Shown in pieces: positions 25,374 through 35,201 of a DNA stretch of 64,000 bases (within the stretch, counting starts at the first letter, position 1; each line of letters starts with the position of its first letter). Below the pieces are notes generated by a model, which was not told the origin of the DNA, did no database searches, and saw nothing but the letters and a program-made list of their open reading frames with translations. Both the position numbers and the translations under genes were made by a program. The DNA is from Streptomyces sp. NBC_01460 (GTDB lineage: Bacteria; Actinomycetota; Actinomycetes; Streptomycetales; Streptomycetaceae), in the NCBI RefSeq assembly GCF_036227405.1, contig NZ_CP109473.1:4836001-4900000 (forward strand), written 5' to 3'.

Positions 25374-26558
25374 TCAGAGCTTGGCCAGCTTCCCGGCTAT
25401 CCTCCGTGCGTCCAGGGCGATTTCGCGGAGCATGCCGCTGATCGGGTTGGTGAAGCCGGTGAAGTAGAGGCCCGGGGCCCCCTCGGGTGTGCGGGCGCCG
25501 TGCACCGAGGGGCGGCCCCGGGCGTCCAGCACGCCGAGGTGGCCGACGAGGTCCTCCAGGGCGCGGTCGTAGCCGGTCGCCGCGACCACCGCGTCCGGGG
25601 TGATCCGGGTTCCGTCGGCCAGGACCACCGCGTCCCCGTCGAACGACTCCACGGCCGCCACCGGGACCACCCGGCCGCTCCGCACCGCGTCGATCAGCCC
25701 GACGTCCTGGACGGGGATCGCGCCTTCCTTCACCCGGGAGTACAGACCCGTGTCCGGGCGGGGAAGGCCCTGCTCCGCCAGGTCGGGGACGGAGATCCGG
25801 CACATCAGACGCCCGGCCCGGTCGACGAGCCGGACCGGCAGTCTGCGGACCAGGACGGCGGTCGCCTGCGCGGGCCAGCCCGCCGTGGAGCGGCGCACGA
25901 TGTGCGGGACCGTGCGGACCGCGATCCGCACCCGGGACGCGCCGCCCTCGACCAGGTCCACGGCGATCTCGGCCCCGGTGTTGCCGATGCCCACGACGAG
26001 CACGTCCTTGCCCGCGTACGGGGCCGGGCCGCGGTACTCCGAGGCGTGCGTCAGCTCGCCCGCGAAGCCGTCACGGCCGGGCCAGCCGGGCACGCGGGGG
26101 GTGTGGTTGAAGCCGGTGGCCACCACCACCGCCCGTCCGGTGAGCACCCGGCCGCCGGTGGCGCTCAGCTGCCAGCCGGTGCCGTCGCCGGTCCGGTCGA
26201 TCCGGGACACCTCGACGCCCGTCACGACGTCCAGCTCGTGGTGCTCGGCGTACTTCTCCAGGTAGCGCACCATGTCGTCACGCGACACCCAGCGCCCGAA
26301 CCTCCGGGGCATCGCCAGCCCCGGCAGCGCGGACCAGCGCCGGATCGTGTGGAGGTGCAGCCGGTCGTAGTGGCGGCGCCAGGACGACCCGACGTGTCCG
26401 GACTTCTCCAGCACCACCGCCCGTACGCCGTGCTCCCGCAGGGCCGCGGCGACGGCGAGGCCGCCGGGGCCGCCGCCGATCACATAGACCGGCCTGTCGG
26501 CGCCGCGGTCGACGGAGGCGGAAAGGGCGTCATCGGTGGGGGAAGTGCGTTCGGGCAT
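25374..26558 (-). CDS. Flavin-containing NAD(P)H monooxygenase-like protein
   Basis: A 394-residue FAD enzyme. The FAD-binding Rossmann motif VIGGGPGGLAVAAAL lies near residues 25-40; the second dinucleotide motif VLVVGIGNTGAEIAVDL near 178-195 binds NADPH. Family features are similar to CzcO/YUCCA-type flavoproteins (VVATGFNHTPRVPGWPG). Substrate unknown; a small-molecule N- or S-oxygenation or Baeyer-Villiger reaction is possible. Start ATG 26558. A possible -10 (TACGCT) 7 bases upstream of the ATG suggests a leaderless mRNA. Confidence 0.87.
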   Translation of the reverse strand: MPERTSPTDDALSASVDRGADRPVYVIGGGPGGLAVAAALREHGVRAVVLEKSGHVGSSWRRHYDRLHLHTIRRWSALPGLAMPRRFGRWVSRDDMVRYLEKYAEHHELDVVTGVEVSRIDRTGDGTGWQLSATGGRVLTGRAVVVATGFNHTPRVPGWPGRDGFAGELTHASEYRGPAPYAGKDVLVVGIGNTGAEIAVDLVEGGASRVRIAVRTVPHIVRRSTAGWPAQATAVLVRRLPVRLVDRAGRLMCRISVPDLAEQGLPRPDTGLYSRVKEGAIPVQDVGLIDAVRSGRVVPVAAVESFDGDAVVLADGTRITPDAVVAATGYDRALEDLVGHLGVLDARGRPSVHGARTPEGAPGLYFTGFTNPISGMLREIALDARRIAGKLAKL

Positions 26559-26649
26559 GGTTCGGAGCGTAATGGGACATGGACATGATGGGTTCCGGTC
26601 CGGACGGGAATCGGTTGCGAAATGATCACGGGTGGACGGATCGACCCGT

Positions 26650-27240
26650 TCAGAGACCGGGGGCGCCCCACACCGGGAACCAGCGGGAGAGGTCGCTCTC
26701 CACCCGGAGGTCGTCGCCGAGCACCGCCCGTACCTGGAGCTCCCGTTGGTTGTCGCGCCTCTCCCCGCCGCCCGGCGCCGGCGCGAACGGATAGAACGTG
26801 CCCCGCTTGTAGAGGTACACCAGCGCCAGCGCACGCCCCTCCGGATCGCGGAAGCCGATCAGCGAGCAGAGCAGATGCGGGCCGAAGCCGCCTTCCTGGA
26901 GAAGGGTGTTGACCGCGTGCAGGTCGTTGACCAGGGCGGCCGTGCCCTCGCCGCCGGCCTCCTGGCGGGCCAGCAGCCAGGTGTAGCCGTAGGCGTCCTG
27001 GCTGAACTCCACCGGGACACCGCCGCGCCCGGTGTCCGCGTCGAGCAACTCCCGTACGTCCTCCCGGACACGGGCGAACGCGCCGCCCTCCACCCCCGCG
27101 AAGCACACCGAACCCAGCCCGGTCGGCGTGAAGCCGGTGCCGGCCTGGAGGGTGAGCGCGGCGGACGGCACGGCGAAGAGCTGGTCCAGGTCGGGGCGGA
27201 CCGGCCTGCTGCGCCCCAGGATGCTGTCGAGCAGTCCCAC
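26650..27240 (-). CDS. pspAB: PspA-associated protein PspAB
   Basis: A 196-residue soluble protein starting MGLLDSILGRSRPVRPDLDQ, with AAGFTPTG-like and ALALVYLYKRGTFYPFAP conserved blocks of the PspAB family. The family accompanies PspA or HtpX genes in actinobacteria. Here it lies 9 bases downstream of htpX on the same strand, so it is part of an envelope-stress operon. Biochemical role is unknown. Confidence 0.8.
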   Translation of the reverse strand: MGLLDSILGRSRPVRPDLDQLFAVPSAALTLQAGTGFTPTGLGSVCFAGVEGGAFARVREDVRELLDADTGRGGVPVEFSQDAYGYTWLLARQEAGGEGTAALVNDLHAVNTLLQEGGFGPHLLCSLIGFRDPEGRALALVYLYKRGTFYPFAPAPGGGERRDNQRELQVRAVLGDDLRVESDLSRWFPVWGAPGL

Positions 27241-27249
27241 GGGAGCTCC

Positions 27250-28161
27250 TTACGGGCGGGAGAGGCCGGCCGAGATGCGGGCCAGCTGGTCCAGGCGCTG
27301 TTCGAGGGTCGGGTGGGAGGAGAGCAGCCGTCCCAGGCTCTCCTCGGCGGCGAAGGCGGGCACGAAGTAGAAGGCGTTGTACGGCTCCGCCTTCCGCAGG
27401 TCCTCCGTCGGGATCCGGGCCATCTGCCCGCTCACCTTGGTGAGGGCGGAGGCGAGGGCCGAGGGGCGGCCGGTGAGCAGGGCTGCCGTGCGGTCGGCGG
27501 AGAGCTCGCGGTAGCGGGAGAGCAGCCGGGTCAGCAGGAAGCTCAGGGCGTACACGACCGCGCTGATCAGCGGGATGAGCATGATGATGACGCCCGCGGG
27601 GTCGTTGCCCCGGCTGTTGCGGGCGAAGCCGCCCCACAGGGCGACACGGGTGACGACGCCGGCGAGGACACCGAGGAACGACGCGATCGTCATGACGGCC
27701 ACGTCGCGGTGGGCGACGTGCGACATCTCGTGGGCGAGGACGCCCTCCAGTTCCTCGGGCTCCAGTCTGCGCAGCAGTCCGGTCGTGGCGCAGACCAGGG
27801 CGGTCCTCTCGCTGCGGCCGGTGGCGAAGGCGTTCGGCACGTCGCTCCGCGCCACGGCCACGCGGGGCTTGGGCATGTCGGCGAGGGCGCAGATCCTGTC
27901 GATCGCGCCGTGCAGCTCCGGCGCCTCCTCGGGGGTTACCTCGCGGGCGCCCATGCCGTACGCGGCGATGCGGTCGCTGAACCAGAACTGGGCGACGAAC
28001 AGACCACCCGCGACGATCAGGACGACCGGCCAGGCGCCGCGCAGGACGGCGAGGAGCACGCCCACGAGGACCACGTACAGCAGACCGATGAAGAACATGG
28101 TGCTCACCATGCGGGTGGTCAGACCGCGGTCCGGGGCGTAACGGGAACGGGCTCGTGCCAT
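27250..28161 (-). CDS. htpX: HtpX membrane zinc metalloprotease
   Basis: A 303-residue M48 protease of the cytoplasmic membrane that degrades misfolded membrane proteins. Two N-terminal membrane segments (about 18-40 and 45-60), the zinc motif HEMSH at 144-148 with the third ligand in RELSADR near 215, and two more helices after the motif are visible. Length is typical. It forms an operon with pspAB. Start ATG at MARARSRYAPDRGLTTRM. Confidence 0.93.
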   Translation of the reverse strand: MARARSRYAPDRGLTTRMVSTMFFIGLLYVVLVGVLLAVLRGAWPVVLIVAGGLFVAQFWFSDRIAAYGMGAREVTPEEAPELHGAIDRICALADMPKPRVAVARSDVPNAFATGRSERTALVCATTGLLRRLEPEELEGVLAHEMSHVAHRDVAVMTIASFLGVLAGVVTRVALWGGFARNSRGNDPAGVIIMLIPLISAVVYALSFLLTRLLSRYRELSADRTAALLTGRPSALASALTKVSGQMARIPTEDLRKAEPYNAFYFVPAFAAEESLGRLLSSHPTLEQRLDQLARISAGLSRP

Positions 28162-28229
28162 GGGTGCCTCCAGCAGCTCACCTGACTCCCATAGTGCCCC
28201 TTTCCCGGAGAAACCGTGTGAAGGGGAGA

Positions 28230-28895
28230 TCAGGGCCAGAGGAGCTCGCGGATCCAGCCCGCACCCTCCCGGCGGTACCGCAGCCGGACGTGCCGCCGGC
28301 GGTCGTCCCCCTGGAAGAACTCGACCTCCCGCGGCTCGACCACGTACCGCGTCCAGCTCTCCACCTCGGCGTCCGGTTCGGCCCGCGCCCGTTCCCAGGC
28401 GGCCTCGGAGGCCCGTTCGAGATCCTCGGGCGCGGGCAGCACCTCGCTCTGGGGCCCGGTCAGCGCGGAGGCCAGCGCGCCGGCGGACCTGGCCCGCAGG
28501 TCGGCCCGGCTCTCCTCGGGGCTCGTGGGGACGGCCGCGCCCCGGACGCGCACCTGGCGGCCCTGGGCGGGCCAGTAGAAGCCGAGGGCGGCGTGGGGGC
28601 GCTCGGCGAGCTGGCGGCCCTTCGCGCTGGTGGCGTGCGTCGCGAAGTGCCAGCCGCGCTCGTCCGCGTCGTGCAGCATCAGGGTGCGGACATCGGGCCG
28701 GCCCTCGGCGTCCGCGGTCGCCAGGGTCATGGTGTGCGGTTCGGTCTGCCCGGCCGCCACCGCCTCGGCGAACCAGGCGTGGAAGAGCGGGAGGGGCGCG
28801 GCGGGCACGGCCGACGGATCGAAGCGGGGGAGGGTGACGTCCCAGACGCGCTGCGCGTGGAGCAGGTCGCGGAAGTCCTTCTGTGCATCGCTCAT
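28230..28895 (-). CDS. PNPOx-like flavin oxidase
   Basis: A 221-residue member of the pyridoxamine 5'-phosphate oxidase superfamily. It has RTLMLHDADERGWHFATHAT in the FMN-binding position, GFYWPAQGRQVRVRG, and the C-terminal VEFFQGDDRRRHVRLRY in place of WQGRxxRLHDR. Loss of the canonical Arg-Leu-His suggests a different substrate or a less specialised PNPOx. It is encoded divergently from nothing and is likely monocistronic, with the ATG 147 bases downstream of the TetR gene stop (29041) on the same strand. Confidence 0.85.
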   Translation of the reverse strand: MSDAQKDFRDLLHAQRVWDVTLPRFDPSAVPAAPLPLFHAWFAEAVAAGQTEPHTMTLATADAEGRPDVRTLMLHDADERGWHFATHATSAKGRQLAERPHAALGFYWPAQGRQVRVRGAAVPTSPEESRADLRARSAGALASALTGPQSEVLPAPEDLERASEAAWERARAEPDAEVESWTRYVVEPREVEFFQGDDRRRHVRLRYRREGAGWIRELLWP

Positions 28896-29040
28896 GGGTC
28901 CATTCCACCGCCTCGCGGCCCGGTGCGGAAACGCCGACGGCGGACCACGGGTGTGGTCCGCCGTCGGCGCGACAGGACGGGGGGAGCCGCGGAGGTGCGC
29001 GGCGCCCGGCGTGTGCGGGGGAGTCGGGGGCTGCCGGGGC

Positions 29041-29688
29041 CTACCTGACCGGCTTCTTGCCGGTGATGCCCAGATGGACCAGAAGGGCGAGGTTCGGCCG
29101 GAGTTCGGCCTGCTTCACACCCCAGGTGGTGAAGCCCTTCTGGTGCGAGGCGACCCCCGCCAGCATGACGACCAGGGAGCCCGCCACCGCCGCGGGGCTG
29201 ACGTCCTTGTCGACCTTGCCCTTGGACTGGAGCTCCTTGACCGCGTCCGTCAGGGAGTTGGTGACCGAGTTCAGGACCTTCATGCGGATCTTGTAGAACC
29301 GCTTGTCGCCCTCGGCGGCGCCGAGATCGACGACGCGGAGGATCGCGTCGTGACGGCGCCAGAAGTCGAGGAATCCCTCGACGAGTTCTTCGGAGGCCTG
29401 CCAGCCGGCCTTGCCGACCCAGGAGCGGCCGCCGACCAGTTCGGTCAGTCCGGCACCTTCCTTGGCCATTTCCTCGGCGAGTTCGAGAACGGCGCCCTCG
29501 ACGTCGGGGAAATACTGGTAGAAAGTCGCGGGTGAAGTCCCCGCCTTCCGGGCCACGTCGATGACTTTGACGTCCCGGTACGGCGAGGAGCTGAGCATCT
29601 CGCTGAGGCAGTCGAGCAGCTTCTGCCGCGTCGCCTGACCTCGCCGACCAGCCACGCGGCCGTCGACGGTGCGTACTTGTCCTGTCAT
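29041..29688 (-). CDS. TetR-family transcriptional regulator
   Basis: A 215-residue regulator. The DNA-binding helices are RQKLLDCLSEMLSSSPYRDV and VIDVARKAGTSPATFYQYFP at about residues 20-62; the C-terminal ligand domain is typical. It is divergent from the VOC gene 430 bases away. In position it equals SCO4421 of S. coelicolor, next to afsK. Ligand unknown. Confidence 0.92.
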   Translation of the reverse strand: MTGQVRTVDGRVAGRRGQATRQKLLDCLSEMLSSSPYRDVKVIDVARKAGTSPATFYQYFPDVEGAVLELAEEMAKEGAGLTELVGGRSWVGKAGWQASEELVEGFLDFWRRHDAILRVVDLGAAEGDKRFYKIRMKVLNSVTNSLTDAVKELQSKGKVDKDVSPAAVAGSLVVMLAGVASHQKGFTTWGVKQAELRPNLALLVHLGITGKKPVR

Positions 29689-30121
29689 GCCGTCAGCTTA
29701 CCGAGGGGTGATCCGAGCGCGATCTGACCGACTGCAAATGGGGAACGGCCCAGTGCGGACGGGGTGAACAGCGCAATTCCCGGTGCGGTGCGAGGCGATT
29801 TCCGCGCGGTTCACAGCCGGGAACAAGGGACCCGCGGGGCTTTATCGAATTACTCGTACGTCCGCGTGGGCCGTGCCCCGATGGGATCTTGTTATCAACA
29901 GCCTGTGGATAACTTCGGTGGACAACTCGTGTCCACGCAGGTCGCAGAAGCTTCACGATTCGGGCAAAGGTTCTATTCGGGTCGCCCGGGGCGCGCCGCG
30001 GGCCCCTCGACGTTACGTTGAGTGTGACGGGCGTCACGGCTGCCCCGCCGCGGCCCACGGTGATCCACAGCGGCACCGCCGCGGGCCGTCGCGACCTCAC
30101 TGCCACGGAAGGACCCGGGTC
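29689..30121. other. 433-base divergent intergenic region with DnaA-box-like cluster
   Basis: Markedly more AT-rich than its surroundings around 29820-29980. Four DnaA-box-like 9-mers occur within 46 bases: TTATCAACA (29892-29900), the complement of TTATCCACA (29904-29912), the complement of TTGTCCACC (29917-29925) and GTGTCCACG (29929-29937). Promoters of the TetR and VOC genes must lie here. Confidence 0.45.
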
Positions 30122-30916
30122 ATGGCCGTATTCGCGCAGTCCGCGCCGTGCTGGGTGGATGTGCAGCTCTCCGACCTGGAGGCCGGCAAGCGCTTCTACG
30201 GCGGGCTCTTCGGCTGGACCTTCCACGCGGGTGACGGCATGCCCTTCGCCGACGCGTACAGCGACGGCCGGCTCGTCGCCGCGCTCGCTGCCAAGCAGGA
30301 CGGCCGCATGCCCACGACCTGGGGCGTCTACTTCTCCACCGACGACATCCGCGCCACCGTCGCCCTGGTCCGCGAGGCCGGCGGGCAGGTGATCACCGAT
30401 CCGGTGCGGGCCGGCGCCGCCGGGGTCCTCGCCCAGGCGGTCGACCCCGGCGGCGCGGTCTTCGGCCTCTGGCAGGCGGGCGGGCGCGCGGGCTTCGAGA
30501 AGCAGAACGAGCCCGCCGCCTTCTGCTGGACCGAGGTCTACACCCGGCAGCCGGAGCGCGTGGACGCCTTCTACGAGGAGGTCTTCGGCTTCCTCGGGAC
30601 CGACATCGCACTGCCGGGCCAGGCCGGGGCGACGGAGGACTTCCGGGTCTGGTCGCCCGCCGGGACCGAGCCCGGTGAGGACACCGCGGTCGGCGGGCGC
30701 GCGCTCCTCACGGACGCCTTCCCCGCGATGCTCCCCAGCTACTTCCTCACCTACTTCGCCGTCGCCGACTGCGACCGCGCGGTCGAGACCGCCGCGCGCC
30801 TCGGTGGCCGGATCACGGCCCCGCCCCTGGACATCCCGTACGGGCGGATGGCGGTCCTCCAGGACGATCAGGGTGCGGCTTTCGCCGTGCTCCAGCCGAC
30901 CGAGCTGCTGCCGTAG
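30122..30916 (+). CDS. Tandem VOC (glyoxalase/bleomycin-resistance) protein
   Basis: A 264-residue protein with two VOC modules: residues about 8-125 (CWVDVQLSDLEAGKRFYGGLFG) and 135-262 (CWTEVYTRQPERVDAFYEEVFG). The spacing and the conserved YGRMAVLQDDQGAAFAV end are typical of the Streptomyces hydroxylase/CFP-30-like group. Metal ligands are not obvious, so enzymatic activity is uncertain. Position equals SCO4422. Confidence 0.88.
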   Translation: MAVFAQSAPCWVDVQLSDLEAGKRFYGGLFGWTFHAGDGMPFADAYSDGRLVAALAAKQDGRMPTTWGVYFSTDDIRATVALVREAGGQVITDPVRAGAAGVLAQAVDPGGAVFGLWQAGGRAGFEKQNEPAAFCWTEVYTRQPERVDAFYEEVFGFLGTDIALPGQAGATEDFRVWSPAGTEPGEDTAVGGRALLTDAFPAMLPSYFLTYFAVADCDRAVETAARLGGRITAPPLDIPYGRMAVLQDDQGAAFAVLQPTELLP

Positions 30917-31120
30917 CCGTCCTGGGGCCGTCCCGGCGCTGTCCTGAAAGGGGTGGAGTGCCACAAGACACCCCGATCCGCCCCCGGGTTCGCAACCGGG
31001 GCCCGAGCCAGGAAGAATCAGGGTGCGCACCGCCAAGTGGTGCCCAGTGGTGAGACGCTGCACAGGGCGGGATTTCGCGGACTTCTGTTCCTGAGGTCCG
31101 TACGGGGAGGTGGCAGGCAA

Positions 31121-33490
31121 GTGGAGCAGCTGACGCAGCATGACCCGAGGCGGATCGGCCCGTTCGAGGTGCTGGGACGGCTCGGGGCCGGCGGCATGGG
31201 GCTGGTCTATCTGGCGCGGTCGGCGTCGGGCCGGCGCGTGGCGATCAAGACGGTCCGCACGGAACTGGCCGAGGACCAGCTGTTCCGGGTCCGCTTCACG
31301 CGTGAGGTGGAGGCCGCTCGCGCGGTCAGCGGTTTCTACACGGCCGCCGTGGTCGACGCCGACCCGAGGGCCGCGGTGCCGTGGCTGGCCACCGCGTACG
31401 TCCCCGCCCCCTCCCTCGAGGAGATAGTGAGTGAGTGCGGGCCGATGCCGACGCAGGCCGTGCGCTGGCTGGCGGCCGGGATCGCCGAGGCCCTCCAGTC
31501 GATCCACGGGGCCGGCCTCGTCCACCGGGACATGAAGCCGTCCAACGTCCTCGTGGTCGAGGACGGGCCGCGGGTCATCGATTTCGGGATCGCGTCCGGC
31601 GTCTCCAACACCCGCCTGACCATGACGAACGTCGCGGTGGGCACGCCCGCCTACATGTCCCCGGAGCAGGCCCGCGACTCGCGCAGCGTGACCGGCGCGA
31701 GCGACATCTTCTCGCTGGGCTCGACCCTCGTCTTCGCGGCGACGGGCCACGCGCCCTTCCACGGGGCGAATCCGGTCGAGACCGTGTTCATGCTGCTGCG
31801 GGAGGGCCCCGACACGGAAGGGCTGCCCGACGACCTGCGCCCCCTCATCGAGTCCTGCATGCAGATGGACCCGACGCGGCGGCCCAGCCCGGCGGACCTC
31901 CAGTCCCAGCTGGCCCCGCACCTGTTCGCCTCGGGCAGCGACGACAGCGGAACGGCGTCGGCCTGGCTGCCGACCGTCGCGACCGCGATGATCGAGCAGC
32001 GCCGCGGCGGCGGCCGCGCCGTCACCGTCGCGCCGGCCCCCGTGGTCGTGCCCCCGCCCCCGCAGCAGCCCCCGCCCGGTGCGGACGGTGCCTGGCGCGG
32101 CGGCGGTGACCTGCGGACCGCTCCCGCCCCCGCGCCGGTCTCCTCGCACGACGGCGGTCCTGTCCGGCTGGCCGGCGCCCAGGTCCCGATCGGGCCCGGC
32201 CCGCGCCCCGTGGACGTACGCGGACCCGCCGCCGCGCACGCCGACCCGGCCACCGGCTGGGTGCGCGCGCCCGGTGGGCAGAGCGTCGTCACACCTCCGA
32301 CGGCTCCGGTGCCCGCCCCCGCGCAGGCTCCGGACACCGCGCCCGCCGCGCCGGAGCGCTGGCGGCCGTGGCGGTTCCGCATGTCGAACGACGTGTGGGG
32401 CACGCCCGTCGTGGTGGGCGATCTGCTCTACGTGACGTCGTTCGAGGTCCACGCCCTGGACGTCGGCAACGGGCGCCGCCAGTTCAAGACCCGTGACGTG
32501 GCCTGGTCGATGGCCGTCGACGGCGGCCGGATCCACGCCTCGGACGGACCGTCCCTGTACGCGCTGGACGCGGCGACCGGCGCCGAGCGGTGGCGGCTCT
32601 CCACCGACGCCTGGGTGTACTCCCTCCAGGCCGACCGGGGCACCGTCCTGACCGGCACGCGGGGCGGTGGCGTACAGGCGTGGGAGGCGTCCGGCGGCGA
32701 GAAGCTGTGGGAGACCTCCGGCGTCCAGACGGACTTCGAGACGGCGGAGGCCGGACCCGTCATCCACGACGGCACGGTCTACCTGTGGCAGGACGCCCGG
32801 CTGCGGGCCGTCGACGCGCGCACCGGCAGCGAGCGGTGGTCGTACCCGGTCGGCGACGCCGCCTCCTGCGGCGGTGTGCCGGTCCGGGTGACCCCCGCGC
32901 CCGACGGCTTCGTGTACGTCGCGGCGGGGACCCGCGTGCTGGCCGTGGACGCGGTCTCCGGCCGGGTGCGCTGGCACTTCGAGTCGCCCGCCGTCTTCCT
33001 CTCCCCGCCGGCCTTCGCGCCGGGACCGGCCGTCACGGGCGGCGGGGTGTACCTCGCCGACTACCTGGGCACCGTGTACGCGCTGGACGCCTCGACCGGC
33101 AAGGACCGCTGGCGGATCGCCACGGAGTCCCGGAAGTCCGTCGAGCCCGTGCTGGTCACGGGCGGCAACGTGCACGTCGGGAGCGGCAGCGCGCTGTACA
33201 CCCTGGACGCGGTGACCGGCACGCCCAAGTGGCGTTTCGCCGCGGGCGGCGACGTCGTCGGCGCACCGGTGGTCGCGGACGGCCGGGTCCACTTCGGTTC
33301 GGCGGACCACGTGCTCTACACGCTGGACGCGGCGGGCGGCCAGCTCCGCTGGAAGCTGGCCACGGGCGGCGAGATCACGGGCTCCCCCGTGGCGCAGGCG
33401 GGCGTCGTGTACGCGTGCAGCAAGGACCGCTGCGTGTACGCCCTGGACGCGCTGAAGGGCACGGGGACGGGGAACAGGGCGCGGGCCTGA
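31121..33490 (+). CDS. afsK: Serine/threonine protein kinase AfsK
   Basis: A 789-residue kinase that phosphorylates AfsR (and, in S. coelicolor, also the polar growth protein DivIVA). Kinase domain: Gly loop GRLGAGGMG (19-27), Lys43, HRDMKPSNV (135-143), DFG (154-156); the activation loop has Thr167, which aligns with the Thr168 autophosphorylation site reported for S. coelicolor AfsK. A Pro/Ala-rich linker (about 330-450) leads to a C-terminal PQQ/quinoprotein beta-propeller of repeated blocks such as [15 protein letters not shown]. The GTG follows GGGGAGG. No membrane helix is seen, consistent with loose membrane association. Confidence 0.95.
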   Translation: MEQLTQHDPRRIGPFEVLGRLGAGGMGLVYLARSASGRRVAIKTVRTELAEDQLFRVRFTREVEAARAVSGFYTAAVVDADPRAAVPWLATAYVPAPSLEEIVSECGPMPTQAVRWLAAGIAEALQSIHGAGLVHRDMKPSNVLVVEDGPRVIDFGIASGVSNTRLTMTNVAVGTPAYMSPEQARDSRSVTGASDIFSLGSTLVFAATGHAPFHGANPVETVFMLLREGPDTEGLPDDLRPLIESCMQMDPTRRPSPADLQSQLAPHLFASGSDDSGTASAWLPTVATAMIEQRRGGGRAVTVAPAPVVVPPPPQQPPPGADGAWRGGGDLRTAPAPAPVSSHDGGPVRLAGAQVPIGPGPRPVDVRGPAAAHADPATGWVRAPGGQSVVTPPTAPVPAPAQAPDTAPAAPERWRPWRFRMSNDVWGTPVVVGDLLYVTSFEVHALDVGNGRRQFKTRDVAWSMAVDGGRIHASDGPSLYALDAATGAERWRLSTDAWVYSLQADRGTVLTGTRGGGVQAWEASGGEKLWETSGVQTDFETAEAGPVIHDGTVYLWQDARLRAVDARTGSERWSYPVGDAASCGGVPVRVTPAPDGFVYVAAGTRVLAVDAVSGRVRWHFESPAVFLSPPAFAPGPAVTGGGVYLADYLGTVYALDASTGKDRWRIATESRKSVEPVLVTGGNVHVGSGSALYTLDAVTGTPKWRFAAGGDVVGAPVVADGRVHFGSADHVLYTLDAAGGQLRWKLATGGEITGSPVAQAGVVYACSKDRCVYALDALKGTGTGNRARA

Positions 33491-33494
33491 GTCC

Positions 33495-34166
33495 TCACGG
33501 ATGGGGCGGGTGGTACCGGTCCCCGCCCTGCCCTTCCCCCTCGTCGGGTTGCTGCACGGGGTACTGGGCGGTGTCCTCGTCGGCGGGCGGCGACGCCCGG
33601 TGCCGGCCCGGCCCGGTGTACGGATCCGCCTCCGGCTCGGGGGCGGGGGACGTGTACGCCGACGGCCCCGGCTCCTGCGTCGGCGGCCAGGTATCCGGGT
33701 GGTCGTCCGGCGGTACGGGATAGGGCTCGGCGGCGTCCCCCGGCCGCGTGGTCCGGCGGCGCCCCGACATGAGCAGGGCGCCCAGCAGGAGCAGGACACC
33801 GCCGGCCAGGGCCTGCGCCACGCCCCAGCGGAGACCGGACCCGTCGCCGTCGACCGTCAGGCTGCCCGCCGCCTGCCCCTGCCGCACCATCCAGAGCACG
33901 GTGAAGCCGAGCACGATCAGGCCCGCGAGGGCCACCACCCAGCGTGAGCGGAGCACGACCCCTGCAAGGGTCACCAGCGCGGCGAAGAGGAACGGCAGCA
34001 GGATCGAGGCCATCACGGACGACGAGACGCCGGTGATGCCGTCGAACAGGTCCTGGATGCGGTAGTCCCGCCCCAGGCGGTCCTGGTACCAGCGCTGGAA
34101 AGGGCTCTGGACGGCCGCCGCGGCTCCCACGAGTGCGACGACGGAGCCGATGACATTGCGGATCAT
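33495..34166 (-). CDS. Membrane protein of unknown function next to afsK
   Basis: A 223-residue protein with four membrane helices (residues 2-20, 48-65, 72-90, 113-135) and a Pro-rich, acidic cytoplasmic tail ending in DRYHPPHP. Homologues sit in the same place (SCO4424) between afsK and afsS. I chose the ATG preceded by GGGAGG, 7 bases away. It converges on afsK with only 4 bases between stops. Function unknown. Confidence 0.8.
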   Translation of the reverse strand: MIRNVIGSVVALVGAAAAVQSPFQRWYQDRLGRDYRIQDLFDGITGVSSSVMASILLPFLFAALVTLAGVVLRSRWVVALAGLIVLGFTVLWMVRQGQAAGSLTVDGDGSGLRWGVAQALAGGVLLLLGALLMSGRRRTTRPGDAAEPYPVPPDDHPDTWPPTQEPGPSAYTSPAPEPEADPYTGPGRHRASPPADEDTAQYPVQQPDEGEGQGGDRYHPPHP

Positions 34167-34380
34167 CGTCAGCCTCCCGGGCCTTGGCGCACGGCTGTGC
34201 GCACCGCTCCCCGCGATCGACGCTACGCCCGGCCGATCCCCGCTGCCATCCGAGACCATGACCAGACCGTGACAGGGTCATGACGGGATCAAGGGTGAGC
34301 GCCGGGAATGCTGTGCGTTACGGTGTCGCGCGGCCGTGCGACGGCCGAAGAAGCCGACTACAGCTAGGGGGGCTGCATCG

Positions 34381-34917
34381 ATGATGCGGCGACAGATGAG
34401 GTTCGCGGCCGTACTGGTCGTGGTGGTGCTCGCGCTCACCGGATTCTCCACATCCAGCCACGGCGGCAAGAGCGGGAAGAGCCGCAGCAGTGGCTCCGGG
34501 GGAGGTGGCTGCTCCAACTCCAAGAAGAGCAACGGCGGTTACCGCGACTACGACGACGATGACGACTACGACAGCTCGTCCAGCTCGTCGGGCGGCTCCA
34601 CGTACGAGTCGGCCACGCCCAGCCCCACCGCCTCGGACGCCCCCGTGGTCCGCGTCATCCGCTGCGCCCAGCCCAAGAGGGGCAAGCGCAGGGCGGTGAC
34701 CTCCTCGACGGTCGAGATCCGCTCGACGGCGACGACCGAGCACACCTACGAGGTCGACGTGACGTTCGTCGACGCCAAGGGTCTGACCGTCGACACGGGA
34801 GAGGCGACGGTCGACCTCGCGCACGGCGACTCCGCGACCGTGACGGTGAAGATGGACAGCCCCCGCCTGGTCTCCCGGGTGAAGCGCTGCATGGTCTCGG
34901 CGGAGCTGCGGTACTGA
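34381..34917 (+). CDS. Small secreted protein with Ser/Asp-rich linker
   Basis: A 178-residue protein. A signal peptide (MRRQMRFAAVLVVVVLALTG) is followed by a Gly/Ser/Lys region and an acidic tract with six Asp in a row-like cluster, then a beta-rich domain of about 95 residues with two Cys (IRCAQP, KRCMVS) that probably form a disulfide. No lipobox fits. The start ATG at 34381 is preceded by AGGGGGG. I do not recognise a family with a known function. It is not in the S. coelicolor afsK-afsR interval as I remember it. Confidence 0.72.
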   Translation: MMRRQMRFAAVLVVVVLALTGFSTSSHGGKSGKSRSSGSGGGGCSNSKKSNGGYRDYDDDDDYDSSSSSSGGSTYESATPSPTASDAPVVRVIRCAQPKRGKRRAVTSSTVEIRSTATTEHTYEVDVTFVDAKGLTVDTGEATVDLAHGDSATVTVKMDSPRLVSRVKRCMVSAELRY

Positions 34918-34928
34918 CCCCAGGCGGT

Positions 34929-35201
34929 ATGGTCACCAAGAAGTACACGGTCACGCTGCCGGAGGAACCGGCGGAGGAGATCCGGAGCGAGGTCGGCCCC
35001 GGTGCGTTCAGCGCGTATGTCACGCATGCCGTGGAGCGCCGGCGTGAGCAGGACCGGCTGGGCGAGCTGGTGGCGTGGCTGGAGGAGAAGCACGGACCGG
35101 TGACGGAGGCCGAGTTGGCGGCGGCGGAAGCCGAGCGGCGTGAGATCGAGCGATGGTTCGATGAGGACCGGGCGCACGGCGAGGGTCGAGAGGCTGCTTG
35201 A
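34929..35201 (+). CDS. Antitoxin of a PIN toxin-antitoxin module
   Basis: A 90-residue acidic protein. Residues 3-40 (KKYTVTLPEEPAEEIRSEVG, AFSAYVTHAVERR) have the ribbon-helix-helix-like layout of CopG/VapB-type antitoxins, followed by a charged helix (Glu/Arg-rich) that would wrap the toxin. The stop TGA shares one base with the toxin ATG (TGATG), so the pair is translationally coupled. Neutralisation is inferred from this arrangement. Confidence 0.78.
   Translation: MVTKKYTVTLPEEPAEEIRSEVGPGAFSAYVTHAVERRREQDRLGELVAWLEEKHGPVTEAELAAAEAERREIERWFDEDRAHGEGREAA

Noticed and set aside
29693..33799. Open frame of 1368 codons antisense to afsK
   Set aside because: It shadows a clear kinase/propeller gene, its product has no domain and its composition is that of frame-shifted GC-rich DNA.
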